A stretch of DNA of 64,000 bases from CAYHVK01 sp964360255 (GTDB taxonomy: Bacteria; Bdellovibrionota; Bdellovibrionia; Bdellovibrionales; UBA1609). Within the stretch, counting starts at the first letter, position 1. Every line of letters starts with the position of its first letter. The stretch lies in NCBI GenBank assembly GCA_964360255.1, contig CAYHVK010000014.1, positions 1 through 64,000 of the forward strand. Reading direction: 5' to 3'. The notes beneath the pieces were generated by a model. That model had not been told where the DNA came from. It searched no databases and was given only the letters and a program-made list of their open reading frames with translations. Positions 41,623 to 50,750 of the stretch are shown here, piece by piece. The translations under genes were made by a program, and so were the position numbers.

Positions 41623-42558
41623 ATGTTTCGTTATTTGGTGAGACGAGTACTTTATTTGATCCCGATTCTTTTCGGGATCACCCTCATCACGTTTTTACTC
41701 TTTCACGTTGTTGGTGGTAACCCGGCGGCTCAAGCCGCTGGTAAATACGGCAACGAAGCTCAGATTCGCGCGCTTGAAATCGAAATGGGCCTCGATAAGC
41801 CTTTGCATCTACAATATGTTGATTATCTGAGACAAATCGTAACTTTTGATTTCGGCCGCTCATGGTCTACTCATCAAGAGATTTCAACCATGATTATGAA
41901 TGGTATGGGTCCGTCGCTTTCGCTGACGCTCCCCGCTTTCTTGCTGATTATTATTATCAGCGTGAGCATCGCTCTCTTACTCGCTCACTACCGCGGCGGA
42001 ATGCTAGATAAAGCCGTCCTCATTATTTGTCTCGCTGGCATGAGTGTGAGCTCTCTCGTTTACATTCTCTACATGCAGTACTGGCTCGCTTACAAAGCCG
42101 GGATCTTTCCTATCTCTGGGTGGGATCCTTCTTGGACAGGCCGCTGGGAGTATGTCGCCCTTCCGATTTTGATTTTTATTATTCTCTCAATCGGCGGCAA
42201 TGTTCTTTTCTATCGTACAGTTTTCTTAGATGAAGTTTTGCAAGACTATGTTCGCACCGCTCGCGCGAAAGGTCTCGGCACCGTTCGCATTCTTTTCAAA
42301 CACGTTTTAAGAAATGCGCTGATTCCGATTATTACTCTCGTGGTTTTAGAAATGCCGCTTTTAATTCTTGGCTCACTTCTTCTTGAATCATTCTTTGATA
42401 TCCCGGGTCTTGGTGGACTTATTTATTCGGCCATTCAGAATTCTGATTTCCCGGTAGTTAAGGCCATGACTTTTATTGGTGCTGGTCTTTACATGATCTT
42501 TCAGCTCATCTCTGATTTACTTTACGCGGTTGTAGATCCGAAGGTGCAACTCAGATGA
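41623..42558 (+). CDS. oppB: Oligopeptide ABC transporter permease OppB
   Basis: An inner-membrane permease of 311 residues with six membrane segments. The N-terminal FRYLVRRVLYLIPILFGITL is typical of DppB/OppB. The EAA-like loop that contacts the ATPase is DYVRTARAKGLGTVRILFKH, ending HVLRNALIPI. It starts on the base after the oppA stop and overlaps oppC by four bases (ATGA). Confidence 0.95.
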   Translation: MFRYLVRRVLYLIPILFGITLITFLLFHVVGGNPAAQAAGKYGNEAQIRALEIEMGLDKPLHLQYVDYLRQIVTFDFGRSWSTHQEISTMIMNGMGPSLSLTLPAFLLIIIISVSIALLLAHYRGGMLDKAVLIICLAGMSVSSLVYILYMQYWLAYKAGIFPISGWDPSWTGRWEYVALPILIFIILSIGGNVLFYRTVFLDEVLQDYVRTARAKGLGTVRILFKHVLRNALIPIITLVVLEMPLLILGSLLLESFFDIPGLGGLIYSAIQNSDFPVVKAMTFIGAGLYMIFQLISDLLYAVVDPKVQLR

Positions 42559-43418
42559 AACCTTCTCGATCTCTTTGGCAAGATGCCATTCGCAAAATTA
42601 AGCGGGATAAAATAGCGCTTCTTTCTTTCTTCTTCATCGCCGCGTATTTTTTAATCGCTGTACTATGTGCCGCCGGAATTCTCTTTCCGAATCATGCCGC
42701 CCCTGATGTGGCGAATTCTTTTTTACCACCTTCGTCAGATCACTGGCTCGGCACAGATCTTTTTGGCCGCGACGTCATCGCCCGTGCTTCACACGGAACT
42801 GTAACGTCACTTATGGTCGGCCTTATTGGCGCAGGCTTATCAGTTCTTATTGGCGCCACTTTAGGTGCCATTGCTGGTTTCTGCGGCGGAGTGATCGATG
42901 ATCTCATCGTCTGGTTCTATTCAACCATCGATACAATTCCGTATATTCTTTTGCTTTCAGCTCTCGCATTTCTTTTAGGCTCGGGTCTGAATACAATGTG
43001 CCTCGCTATTGGCCTCACCAGCTGGGTTGGCCTTTGCCGCCTTATGCGCGCTGAATTTATGCGTCACCGTGATCGTGAGTATGTTCAATCCGCCGTAGCT
43101 TTAGGCGCTGGGCCTTTTCGTCAGATTTTTCTGCATATTTTGCCGAATACGCTCCAGATAGTGCTGATTAATTTCAGCCTTTCTTTTGTGGGAGCGGTCA
43201 AAAGCGAAGTTATTCTTACATATTTAGGTCTCGGCGTTGAAGTCGGCACCCCTTCTTGGGGTATGATGATCAACGACGCAAAACAGGAATTAATTCGCGG
43301 CGTATGGTGGAACTTAGCTGCCGCCACTATTTTTATGTTTATACTGGTTCTCGCCTTTAACTTGTTTAACGATGCATTGCGCTCAGCGCTCGATCCGAAG
43401 TTAAAGGGCAAGGCTTAG
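42555..43418 (+). CDS. oppC: Oligopeptide ABC transporter permease OppC
   Basis: The second permease, 287 residues. SDHWLGTDLFGRDVIARASH is the OppC/DppC N-terminal signature. The EAA-like loop is EYVQSAVALGAGPFRQIFLH followed by ILPNTLQ. Six membrane segments are seen, and the end is NDALRSALDPKLKG. Paired with OppB, it forms the channel. The gene is coupled to oppB through a four-base overlap; the ATPase gene follows after 40 bp. Confidence 0.95.
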   Translation: MKPSRSLWQDAIRKIKRDKIALLSFFFIAAYFLIAVLCAAGILFPNHAAPDVANSFLPPSSDHWLGTDLFGRDVIARASHGTVTSLMVGLIGAGLSVLIGATLGAIAGFCGGVIDDLIVWFYSTIDTIPYILLLSALAFLLGSGLNTMCLAIGLTSWVGLCRLMRAEFMRHRDREYVQSAVALGAGPFRQIFLHILPNTLQIVLINFSLSFVGAVKSEVILTYLGLGVEVGTPSWGMMINDAKQELIRGVWWNLAAATIFMFILVLAFNLFNDALRSALDPKLKGKA

Positions 43419-43458
43419 AAATTGCAGTATAGAACTTGGCACAAAAAGAGGGGTCAAA

Positions 43459-45183
43459 ATGGCTACAGAAACCGCAAAAACCGAAGCACTCGTGAGTATC
43501 AAAGATCTCAAGATCGAATTTCGCACCGATGATGGTGTCGTTAATGCCGTTAAGGGCATTTCTTTTGATATTCCAAAAGGCAAAACAGTGGGCCTTGTGG
43601 GCGAATCAGGTTCGGGTAAGTCGGTAACGGCCCTCTCAATTATGCGCCTTATTGCTAGCCCTCCAGGTCGTATCGCGGGCGGCGAAATCAACTTTGAAGG
43701 CAAAAACCTTGTTACCGCTAGTGACGCCGTTATGCGCGACATCCGCGGCAATAAAATCACAATGATCTTTCAAGAGCCAATGACTTCCCTCAACCCAGTT
43801 TTCACCGTGGGTGACCAAATTGCTGAGACTCTTATTCTTCATAAAAACTTAAGCAAAGAAGAAGCACAAAAGCGTGTTCTAGAATTGATGGAGCAAGTGG
43901 GGATCCCAGATCCGGCTCGCCGTATGCGCTCTTACCCTCATGAGATGTCAGGTGGTCAGCGCCAACGTGTGATGATCGCTATGGCCATTGCTTGTGAGCC
44001 AGATCTTCTTATTGCCGATGAGCCTACGACAGCTCTCGATGTGACAATCCAAAAACAAATTCTCGATTTGCTCGCTTCACTACAGAAAAAATACGGCATG
44101 AGCATGCTTTTTATTACCCATGATTTGGGTGTGATCGGCGATATCGCTGATGAAGTTGTTGTTATGTACAAAGGCAACATCGTTGAAAAAGGCACGAAAG
44201 AAGAAATCTTCTTGAAGCCAAAACATCCGTATACAAAAGGTTTGATCGCTTGCCGCCCGAACCTTGAGCACAATCCGCTCCGCTTACCAACAGTGAGTGA
44301 TTTTATGACTGAAGATGGCCGTGAAAAAGCCTACGACATGTCAAAACTCAAAATGGAAAAAGTGGCGCGCTCGAGCACTGATAAAAATCCGGTTCTTCTT
44401 GAAATTAAAAACGTGAAAAAATACTTCCCGCTTGAAAAAGGTATTTTCGGCAATGTGAAGTCATGGGTTCACGCGGTTGATGATGTTTCATTAAAAGTTC
44501 GCAAAGGCCGCACAATGGGTCTTGTGGGGGAATCAGGTTGTGGCAAGACGACGCTGGGTCGCACGCTCTTGAGATTGATCGAGCCTACTGCTGGCGAGAT
44601 TTTCTATAACGGCGTCGACATCACGAAACTTTCTAAAAATGAAATGCGGGCTCTTCGCCGTAAAGTTCAAATTATTTTTCAAGATCCTTACGCTTCACTC
44701 AATCCACGTATGACTATTGGTTCAGCTTTAATGGAGCCAATGACCATCCACGGTTTAGGCGGAAACAAAGAAGGACGCCAGCGCCTAGCGATGCGTTTAC
44801 TCGAGCGCGTAGGCTTAGATGGTTCAATGATCAATCGCTACCCGCACGAATTCTCTGGTGGCCAACGTCAGCGCATTTGTATTGCTCGCGCTCTTGCAGT
44901 TGAGCCAGAATTTATTGTTTGCGATGAATCGGTTTCAGCTCTCGACGTATCGGTACAAGCTCAGATCTTGAATCTACTTTTAGATCTACAAGAAGAGTTC
45001 GGCCTCACTTACATTTTCATCTCGCACGATCTCGCTGTTGTTAAATACATCTCAGACGAAATCGCGGTGATGAATAAAGGCAAAGTTGTAGAGATGAACG
45101 AAGCCAACGAGATCTACAAAAATCCGCAAGATGCTTATACGAAAAAGCTTCTGAGCGCGATACCGAAGGGTATTTCGATTTAA
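43459..45183 (+). CDS. Fused OppD-OppF double ATPase of peptide importer
   Basis: One 574-residue protein with two ABC domains, the arrangement also known in GsiA/YejF. In the first (about 1-265) are Walker A GESGSGKS, signature SGGQRQR and Walker B LLIADEPTTALD. In the second (about 310-574) are GESGCGKTT, SGGQRQR and FIVCDESVSALD. Both catalytic glutamates are present. Each domain has the C-terminal peptide-transporter extension (HPYTKGLIACRP, DAYTKKLLSAIP). It powers oppABC upstream. Confidence 0.95.
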   Translation: MATETAKTEALVSIKDLKIEFRTDDGVVNAVKGISFDIPKGKTVGLVGESGSGKSVTALSIMRLIASPPGRIAGGEINFEGKNLVTASDAVMRDIRGNKITMIFQEPMTSLNPVFTVGDQIAETLILHKNLSKEEAQKRVLELMEQVGIPDPARRMRSYPHEMSGGQRQRVMIAMAIACEPDLLIADEPTTALDVTIQKQILDLLASLQKKYGMSMLFITHDLGVIGDIADEVVVMYKGNIVEKGTKEEIFLKPKHPYTKGLIACRPNLEHNPLRLPTVSDFMTEDGREKAYDMSKLKMEKVARSSTDKNPVLLEIKNVKKYFPLEKGIFGNVKSWVHAVDDVSLKVRKGRTMGLVGESGCGKTTLGRTLLRLIEPTAGEIFYNGVDITKLSKNEMRALRRKVQIIFQDPYASLNPRMTIGSALMEPMTIHGLGGNKEGRQRLAMRLLERVGLDGSMINRYPHEFSGGQRQRICIARALAVEPEFIVCDESVSALDVSVQAQILNLLLDLQEEFGLTYIFISHDLAVVKYISDEIAVMNKGKVVEMNEANEIYKNPQDAYTKKLLSAIPKGISI

Positions 45184-45200
45184 TTTTTGAAGTCAGCAAA

Positions 45201-46556
45201 CTATCGCGCTGATTCCTGGCTTTGCTGGCTTGAGTCGGCACCACTTTGTTTATCTATATAGATTTTTAGAGTCGTCATCTTTTGATCAAGCTGCTTTTTC
45301 AACGAAGCGATGGATGTACACCCTGTAGCCGCAAGACCACCAGTACGAACCGCCGTAACAGTAGCATCGCCAGGTAAGCTCTTGAAAATATCATCTTTAC
45401 GCTTAAGAAGTTCGAGATAGCTCTCAAGTCCTATTTGACCTAACTTTGCATCTTTAGCTTTAAGACCAGCTCCCATGTATATCATTGAGGTATCTATAGC
45501 TTTATTGACCTCATTGTACTGTCTCATCCAGGCTGACATTCCACCCCAGATCAACGTTCGAGCCTCCATTGAAGCATTTTTCATTGATGATGTCTCAAAC
45601 TCAAGAGACTTGAGTTTTGCATTATTGGGGAAGAGTTTTGCCACTTTACTAACAACTCCGTGAATACCTTTAAGAGCTAAAGCTGCCCCTGTACCGCCGG
45701 TAAGCATACCAACCATAAGGCCAACTCCAAGCGTGGATCCTGCCTCACAAATTATTTTTGATTTAATTTCCGCCGGTAAACCGGCAAAGCTGGTCCCGAT
45801 TTTCTGCATCTCTGTACTAAAATTCGCAATGAATTGCTTCATTTGTGAAACACTATTTTTTATGTCTCTAAAAGTTTGAACTGGGCTGGTAACAGCTTTG
45901 AACACGCCTTTAGCACCTGTTACAACTGCACCACCTGTGGCATTCCATGCGCCAGAAACAAGACCACCCAGGCAACCGATGACACTATTTAAAACTGTTA
46001 GTGGGAGGGAATTCTCATTTTGAGCAAATGCTACATTTGCCGCCAAGTTATTTGAGCAAACAGTAATATTGGAAGCATGAGCAACTGATAAGCTAAAAAA
46101 TTCGCGAAGTGATTTGCCCGTTCTGTCGCCTGGTACTAATGCAGTTTCTTTTTCAATTGTATTTCGCACGGCTTTTTCAGAGTAGCCGCTAAAATAAAGC
46201 GCATTCATAGTTTTCCCATCTGGATTCTTGATATGAACTAAGAAGTCATCGCCTGCAGCGTATATTTTCTGATCTTCAAGCTTTGGATTTACTTCTAATG
46301 CTGCCTTAAGAATGACCATACCGCGTCCCTTAGAACTCAAATAAACACGGTCAGCCCAATTGATAGTATGTGCAGGAGCGTAATCACCTTTAAGTTTAAT
46401 AGTTTCGTGATTTTTAGAGAAAAGCTGATCGAATTTCATAAGTACGGTCGACTTATCGTATTCGATGTAGGACTGCTCATACGTCACATCTTCAGGAAAG
46501 TTCGCTGAAGCATAAAGGTTTGAACAAAACAAAAAAACCAACAAGAAAATTTTCAT
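45201..46556 (-). CDS. Exported protein with two Gly-rich hydrophobic segments, function unknown
   Basis: A signal peptide (MKIFLLVFLFCSNLYASA) leads a 451-residue protein. The first part (20-165) is mixed, with strands such as GRGMVILKAALEVNP. Two long apolar stretches rich in Gly and Ala follow: SVIGCLGGLVSGAWNATGGA (about 185-205) and GVGLMVGMLTGGTGAALALK (about 270-295). A helical tail comes next. Such segments could insert into a membrane, as in pore-forming or secreted lytic proteins, but this is inference. Cysteines occur at several places (VCSNN, IICEAG, GCTS). It is convergent with the peptide importer. Confidence 0.7.
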   Translation of the reverse strand: MKIFLLVFLFCSNLYASANFPEDVTYEQSYIEYDKSTVLMKFDQLFSKNHETIKLKGDYAPAHTINWADRVYLSSKGRGMVILKAALEVNPKLEDQKIYAAGDDFLVHIKNPDGKTMNALYFSGYSEKAVRNTIEKETALVPGDRTGKSLREFFSLSVAHASNITVCSNNLAANVAFAQNENSLPLTVLNSVIGCLGGLVSGAWNATGGAVVTGAKGVFKAVTSPVQTFRDIKNSVSQMKQFIANFSTEMQKIGTSFAGLPAEIKSKIICEAGSTLGVGLMVGMLTGGTGAALALKGIHGVVSKVAKLFPNNAKLKSLEFETSSMKNASMEARTLIWGGMSAWMRQYNEVNKAIDTSMIYMGAGLKAKDAKLGQIGLESYLELLKRKDDIFKSLPGDATVTAVRTGGLAATGCTSIASLKKQLDQKMTTLKIYIDKQSGADSSQQSQESAR

Positions 46557-46791
46557 ATGAACCCCAAGGTATACTTTTGATTCTAAGTGCTGAGGAAAGC
46601 TTTGTGAAATTAAGGTTAGTGATTCCTATCCTTAGTCGAGTTTCTAAGAATGTGAACGCCTCAAAACCCAATAAATAACAAGCTGATCTAATACCTATTA
46701 GCAAATCCACTGGACGCACTTTTGCCCACTTTCAGCTGGCACAGAAATCGCTAGAAGCAAACCCTTGGTAGCAAACTGCACTGGGGGATCC

Positions 46792-47229
46792 ATGAAACAA
46801 TTATTATTACTCTTCACAATCTTAGTTGGTGTATCAGCAGCTAACGCCGGAGCCGGCTATGTCTGCGTGAGCGGTTATCTTTATAAACCAAATCAAACCA
46901 AAGAATATGTAGGAATCGATGACTGCAAAAACGCGTCTATCAGAGGCTCCTTCGCTTGTGTGAGTGGTTATCTTTATAATCCAGACGGCAACAAAACTTA
47001 TGTAGGCACATCAGACTGTCAAACAAGCAACCTCGGCGGAGACTACGCCTGCGTCAGCGGCTACTTACATAAGCCCGATGGATCTAAAGAGTATGTCGGT
47101 ATTGATGATTGCAAAGTAGCTCGAATCGGCAATGGCTATGCTTGTGTCGGAGGATATCTCTTTAAACCTGATGGTAAAAAAGAATACGTCGGTATCGACG
47201 ATTGCAAAGCTGGAAACTTTGGCGATTGA
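46792..47229 (+). CDS. Exported protein built of four cysteine-containing repeats
   Basis: A signal peptide (MKQLLLLFTILVGVSAANA) is followed by four tandem repeats of about 31 residues. Each has the form Y-x-CVSGYLYKPDG-x-KEYVGIDDC (the last reads CVGGYLFKPDG), with two cysteines. A spacer of five to eight residues separates them. The whole mature protein (126 residues) is repeats. Codons differ between copies, so the duplication is not recent. One disulfide per repeat is likely. The ATG follows GGGGGA; the longer frame from 46765 is not needed. Probably secreted or surface-exposed; the role is unknown. Confidence 0.8.
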   Translation: MKQLLLLFTILVGVSAANAGAGYVCVSGYLYKPNQTKEYVGIDDCKNASIRGSFACVSGYLYNPDGNKTYVGTSDCQTSNLGGDYACVSGYLHKPDGSKEYVGIDDCKVARIGNGYACVGGYLFKPDGKKEYVGIDDCKAGNFGD

Positions 47230-47292
47230 TCACAGAGTTGCTCATTTTTTTTAATGAGCGTTCTGTAACCTAGGTGTTATTTGGAATAGTGG

Positions 47293-47946
47293 TTAACGGC
47301 CATCGAATAGACGAGCCACGCTAGATCGTTTATCTTCAATAAAAGAAATTCTGTCATTTTGAATCGATAAGGTTTCAAAAACAGTCTCGTTTTTTCTGGT
47401 TTTGCGTGTAAATATCTCATAAGTGCCGTCCTGATCCTCATCTGATATGAGTGCTACTTTCTTCCATAAAGAATCAGCAAACTGTTGATCGCCACCCTCA
47501 AGGTCAAGTTCTTCAAAAGCTATATCAATGGGTGTGCCCGACAAATCTGGGGGCTTAACAAATAGTTCATATTTAAAATTAAAGTCACTTTTACGTTGTA
47601 CAAGATATCCAACATAACCATTTTGTAGGGGAATTTTTAACATGGGATGGCAGACACTAAAAAGCTCTTCATATACAAGGAAGGGTCGGCAATCCCGAAA
47701 CACAGGAAGTTGTTCAACTTCATCAAATTCGAACAGTCTGGGATATTCTTCATCAAATTTATAAAGCCAAAACTCACGATCAGAAATTGTTTTAAAAGAC
47801 GCATCAAATTTCTTAAATAGTTGGTCATCTGAAAGACTGGGAAGTTTCTTTTCGATTACGCCCTCGACAGAACCATGTTCAAAATATTTCCAGATAGCAA
47901 TAGTTCCCAGCAGAAGCATAACAGAAGAAAAAACATACTTTTTCAT
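47293..47946 (-). CDS. Membrane-anchored protein, function unknown
   Basis: 217 residues with one N-terminal hydrophobic segment (YVFSSVMLLLGTIAIWKYF) and a strand-rich exported domain. Acidic and aromatic residues dominate (FDEEYPRLFEFDEVEQLPVF), with a short calcium-like ISDEDQDGTYEIF near residue 165. Two cysteines occur (RDCRPF, SVCHPM). There is no recognisable family. The gap behind it, up to the toxin gene, holds about 200 bp without a gene. Confidence 0.65.
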   Translation of the reverse strand: MKKYVFSSVMLLLGTIAIWKYFEHGSVEGVIEKKLPSLSDDQLFKKFDASFKTISDREFWLYKFDEEYPRLFEFDEVEQLPVFRDCRPFLVYEELFSVCHPMLKIPLQNGYVGYLVQRKSDFNFKYELFVKPPDLSGTPIDIAFEELDLEGGDQQFADSLWKKVALISDEDQDGTYEIFTRKTRKNETVFETLSIQNDRISFIEDKRSSVARLFDGR

Positions 47947-48149
47947 ATTTTAAGTTTCTATCAACCACCAATTTCACAGTCATCAACCAAATGAATAATA
48001 ACCATGCAGCGCTCAGATCTAATATGTAATAACAAAGCCGTAGATCACTAAACTCCCCGGACAACTGTACGATCCGGCCACTCTAAGTTGATTTAATTTA
48101 ATCTGAACACTGTCAGCTCCTTTGCAATGACCCAATAAAGTCAGAAATG

Positions 48150-48171
48150 AACTTGTAATATATTACAAGTT
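48150..48171. promoter_or_regulatory. Perfect 22-bp palindrome upstream of toxin-antitoxin pair (probable operator)
   Basis: Each half reads aacttgtaata on its own strand; the centre holds a taatat -10-like word. It lies 14 bases before the toxin start, the usual place for the operator of an HTH-antitoxin that represses its own operon. Confidence 0.7.
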
Positions 48172-48185
48172 TTGATAGGATGTTT

Positions 48186-48482
48186 ATGGGTCGTAATAGC
48201 TATGACGTTATTTTGTATGTTAATGGACGAAGATTTTCAAAAATTGTGATCGACCAGCACTACCAGCTTAAGCATCACAAAAGCATAACGGACGAGCTGA
48301 TTATCGAGTTGGTTTTTACACTTAACAACAGAAGACATAAGCCCACGAGTATAAAACCAGAAGGGTTTGAATACTATGAAGAAGACAAAATTAAATTGCG
48401 GAATAAATTTTATAAGTTGATTTGGACGATCAACGAAAATGAAGATTACTTAGGCGTAATTAATTGCTACAGGAGAAACTAA
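48186..48482 (+). CDS. RelE/HigB-like toxin of a type II toxin-antitoxin system
   Basis: A basic 98-residue protein, the first gene of a pair with an HTH protein, the order seen in HigBA-like modules. The core pattern KIKLRNKFYKLIWTI then YLGVINCYRRN matches the C-terminal strands of RelE/ParE-fold toxins, with basic residues and a final Arg-Arg. If active it would cleave mRNA at the ribosome. The frame opens at 48180; ATG 48186 follows GATAGGA at a better distance. The palindrome lies just upstream. Confidence 0.7.
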   Translation: MGRNSYDVILYVNGRRFSKIVIDQHYQLKHHKSITDELIIELVFTLNNRRHKPTSIKPEGFEYYEEDKIKLRNKFYKLIWTINENEDYLGVINCYRRN

Positions 48483-48805
48483 TGAAAAAATACACTTGGC
48501 CTCCACAACATCAAATTGATGAGTTCCTCAAGGAAATTGCAGACAACGAAGAATCGGGATCACTTCATCTTAATGACGATGCAACACCAATTGAGCGCTT
48601 TCGTTTTGATCTTTGTCAGCAGCTTTTGGCTTACATGCAGATACATAAAATTAAACAAAAAGATTTAGCGAAAATGCTTGGCTCCGACGAACCAGAAATG
48701 AGTCGAATTTTGCACCATCGTATTGATAAAGTGAGCACCGACAAACTTCTTCGCATGGTTCAGCAGCTTAATCCGAAAGTAAAATTATCAATTGTTGGAC
48801 TCTAG
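48482..48805 (+). CDS. HTH (XRE-type) antitoxin
   Basis: ATG overlaps the toxin stop by one base (TAATG) and has a CAGGAG site. The 107 residues hold an acidic N-terminal half (EFLKEIADNEESGS) and a helix-turn-helix, IKQKDLAKMLGSDEPEMSRI with LHHRIDKVSTDKLLRM, close to HigA/XRE-type antitoxins. It should bind the palindrome and repress the pair. Its stop shares a CTAG with that of the response regulator gene on the other strand. Confidence 0.85.
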   Translation: MKKYTWPPQHQIDEFLKEIADNEESGSLHLNDDATPIERFRFDLCQQLLAYMQIHKIKQKDLAKMLGSDEPEMSRILHHRIDKVSTDKLLRMVQQLNPKVKLSIVGL

Positions 48806-49317
48806 CTCTGCAGCTCTAAAAGCGTACGAATGGTGCGCTTGACCGTCTCAAGCTCAAAAGGCTTCGTGATGTAATCATCGGCGCCTACTGAGAATCCACG
48901 ACGAATCATTTCTTGATCTGAGTGTCCTGATAAGAAAACGATGGGGATTTTTTTAATGTCTTTATGCTCTTTCATCATTTCAGCGAGTTCAAAGCCATTC
49001 ACCCACGGCAAGCCTACATCTAATAAAATTAAGTGAATTGAATTTGAATAATCATCGAACACATCTGAAAGCTCAGTGGCATCTTGTGCGACGATAACTT
49101 TGTATCCTTCGCTCTCAAATATACGGCGTAAAGCACGGCGCATACTCTCATCATCTTCAACGACGAGAATAGTTGTGACTTCAGGCTTTTTCTTAAGATT
49201 ATGCAAAGATTGAAGAGAAACAACTTCTTCGGCCATAATGCGCTTACGAGTAAGAATTTCGATTTTCTCAACTAAGTCCCGCGCATTAATTTTTTTCTTC
49301 GGCCGATCTTTCGACAT
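48802..49317 (-). CDS. Single-domain response regulator with N-terminal extension
   Basis: A receiver-only response regulator of 171 residues. A basic N-terminal extension of about 45 residues (KKKINARDLVEKIEIL) precedes the receiver domain: LVVEDDES (acid pair at 54-55), phosphoacceptor D100 in LILLDVGLPWVNGFE, conserved FLSGHS, and lysine in YITKPFE. There is no output domain, so it probably acts through protein contact. The start at 49317 has a CAGGAG site; the longer frame does not. No histidine kinase is adjacent. Confidence 0.88.
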   Translation of the reverse strand: MSKDRPKKKINARDLVEKIEILTRKRIMAEEVVSLQSLHNLKKKPEVTTILVVEDDESMRRALRRIFESEGYKVIVAQDATELSDVFDDYSNSIHLILLDVGLPWVNGFELAEMMKEHKDIKKIPIVFLSGHSDQEMIRRGFSVGADDYITKPFELETVKRTIRTLLELQS

Positions 49318-49629
49318 CAACAACTCCTGCCATAACGTTACAAACTGAACCTTCAAATAAGAAGTCCAGTTTTACAAAAAAAGAACATATGTTTTTATGG
49401 CGCACATAAGCCGCTCAGCAGAAAAAAATTTCAAAGCCAAAACAGTTACAAATCATAAGGAAAAACAAAGCATAGGCTGAATTATTGAAGATCTAAACAA
49501 ATCAAAAAGAGGTTCGGAGTCGCCATCAGCTACGAGGCGCGAGGAAGTGAGCGCGGAGGCGTGGCAAGGCCACGTCGCACAAGCGAACGACCGAGTAACG
49601 AAGTAGATGGTGGTGAATACGAAGCGATC
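49318..49629. other. Gene-free gap with a GC-rich structured half
   Basis: Between the response regulator and trxB. The left 190 bp are AT-rich and hold the promoter and ribosome site of the response regulator. The right part (about 49518-49629) is GC-rich and, on the trxB strand, can pair as ccatctac with gtagctgatgg, enclosing a ggcgtggc/gccacgtc-type stem. A T-run follows at the outer end. It may be a trxB terminator region or a small structured RNA. I see no convincing gene. Confidence 0.45.
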
Positions 49630-50559
49630 CTAGGGATTATCATCCAGCCAGCGCTCTGCATCCATCGCTGCCATGCAGCCGGTTCCGGCTGCAGTAATCG
49701 CCTGACGATAATGACTATCCTGCACATCTCCTGCTGCGAATACGCCTGGGATCGATGTGTACGTAGATTTACCTTCAGTAATGATATAGCCGGTTTCATC
49801 TGTCTTTAGTTGATCGGCGAGGAATGCGGTATTCGGACGATGTCCGATAGCGATGAAGACACCGTCCATCTTCATTTCGGTTACTGCATTAGTTTTTAAA
49901 TTCTTAATTTTAATACCGCTCACAGTTTGCTCACCAAGAACATCGTTGAGCTCAGAATCCCAGATCACTTCGATTTTAGGATTTGCGAGCACGCGATCCG
50001 CCATAATTTTAGAAGCTCTAAACTCATCACGACGATGAATCACCCAGACCTTTGCAGCAAAACGGGTGAGAAAGTTCGCTTCTTCCATGGCTGTGTCGCC
50101 TCCACCAATAACCGCCACCTGTTGGTTTTTGAAAAATGCGCCGTCACAAGTGGCACACGCTGAAACTCCGCGGCCTAATAAACGCTTTTCATTAGGTAGA
50201 CCTAAATACTTAGCGCTTGCACCTGTAGATAAAATAATCGTCTTCGCTTGGTGAAGTTCGCTACCAATCCAGATTTTGAAGGGGCGAACAGATAGATCAA
50301 CTTTTGTTACGTTCTTAGAAATAAAACGAGTTTTAAAACGTGCCGCCTGTCTGCGAGTCACATCCATAAGTTCAGGACCTTGAATACCTTCAGCAAAACC
50401 CGGGAAATTTTCAACTTCAGTTGTTGTCATGAGCTGACCGCCCACTTCTTCGCCTTCAATCATAAGAGGGCTTAAGTTTGCGCGAGCCGCATAAATGGCG
50501 GCCGTTAAACCAGCAGGGCCCGAGCCAATGATCACCACATTTTCGATTTTTTCAGACAT
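49630..50559 (-). CDS. trxB: Thioredoxin reductase
   Basis: NADPH-dependent flavoprotein that keeps thioredoxin reduced. The FAD site IGSGPAGLTAAIYAAR is near 11-26, the redox pair in SACATCDGA is C135/C138, GGGDTAMEEA binds NADPH, and GVFAAGDVQD closes the FAD site. The length is normal at 309 residues. AGAGG lies upstream. No thioredoxin gene is adjacent; a ferredoxin gene is divergent from it. Confidence 0.97.
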   Translation of the reverse strand: MSEKIENVVIIGSGPAGLTAAIYAARANLSPLMIEGEEVGGQLMTTTEVENFPGFAEGIQGPELMDVTRRQAARFKTRFISKNVTKVDLSVRPFKIWIGSELHQAKTIILSTGASAKYLGLPNEKRLLGRGVSACATCDGAFFKNQQVAVIGGGDTAMEEANFLTRFAAKVWVIHRRDEFRASKIMADRVLANPKIEVIWDSELNDVLGEQTVSGIKIKNLKTNAVTEMKMDGVFIAIGHRPNTAFLADQLKTDETGYIITEGKSTYTSIPGVFAAGDVQDSHYRQAITAAGTGCMAAMDAERWLDDNP

Positions 50560-50750
50560 AAATAACCTCTTGAAAGATAAGCCTTGATACAGGCGAGGCC
50601 ATACTAACTGAGAATACCTTTATTGCCAAAGCTAGAGCGCGACGGCATTCATCTCTTGACCTAGACCTGCTAACGCATATGGGCAAAGCCGTATCCCTCT
50701 TCCCGCAGTTCACGTTATATTAAAGTCATAATTCTGAAAAGGAACAGTCA

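Noticed and set aside
43459..45183. Two ABC ATPases seen as a sequencing fusion of oppD and oppF
   Set aside because: The linker is continuous and in frame, and fused forms are well known in GsiA- and YejF-type importers.
46855..47220. CRISPR-like array
   Set aside because: The periodic sequence is the coding repeat of the cysteine protein; copies differ at codon third positions and there are no spacers.
47240..47259. Hairpin gctcatt/aatgagc as a terminator
   Set aside because: The stem is only 7 bp, AT-rich, with the T-run in the loop and none after it.
48059..48082. ccgga...tccgg inverted repeat before the toxin locus
   Set aside because: Only five paired bases with an 11-base loop; no link to a gene start.
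49561..49809. Open frames antisense to the end of trxB
   Set aside because: They overlap conserved TrxB codons and the structured 3' segment; no signal or family pattern.
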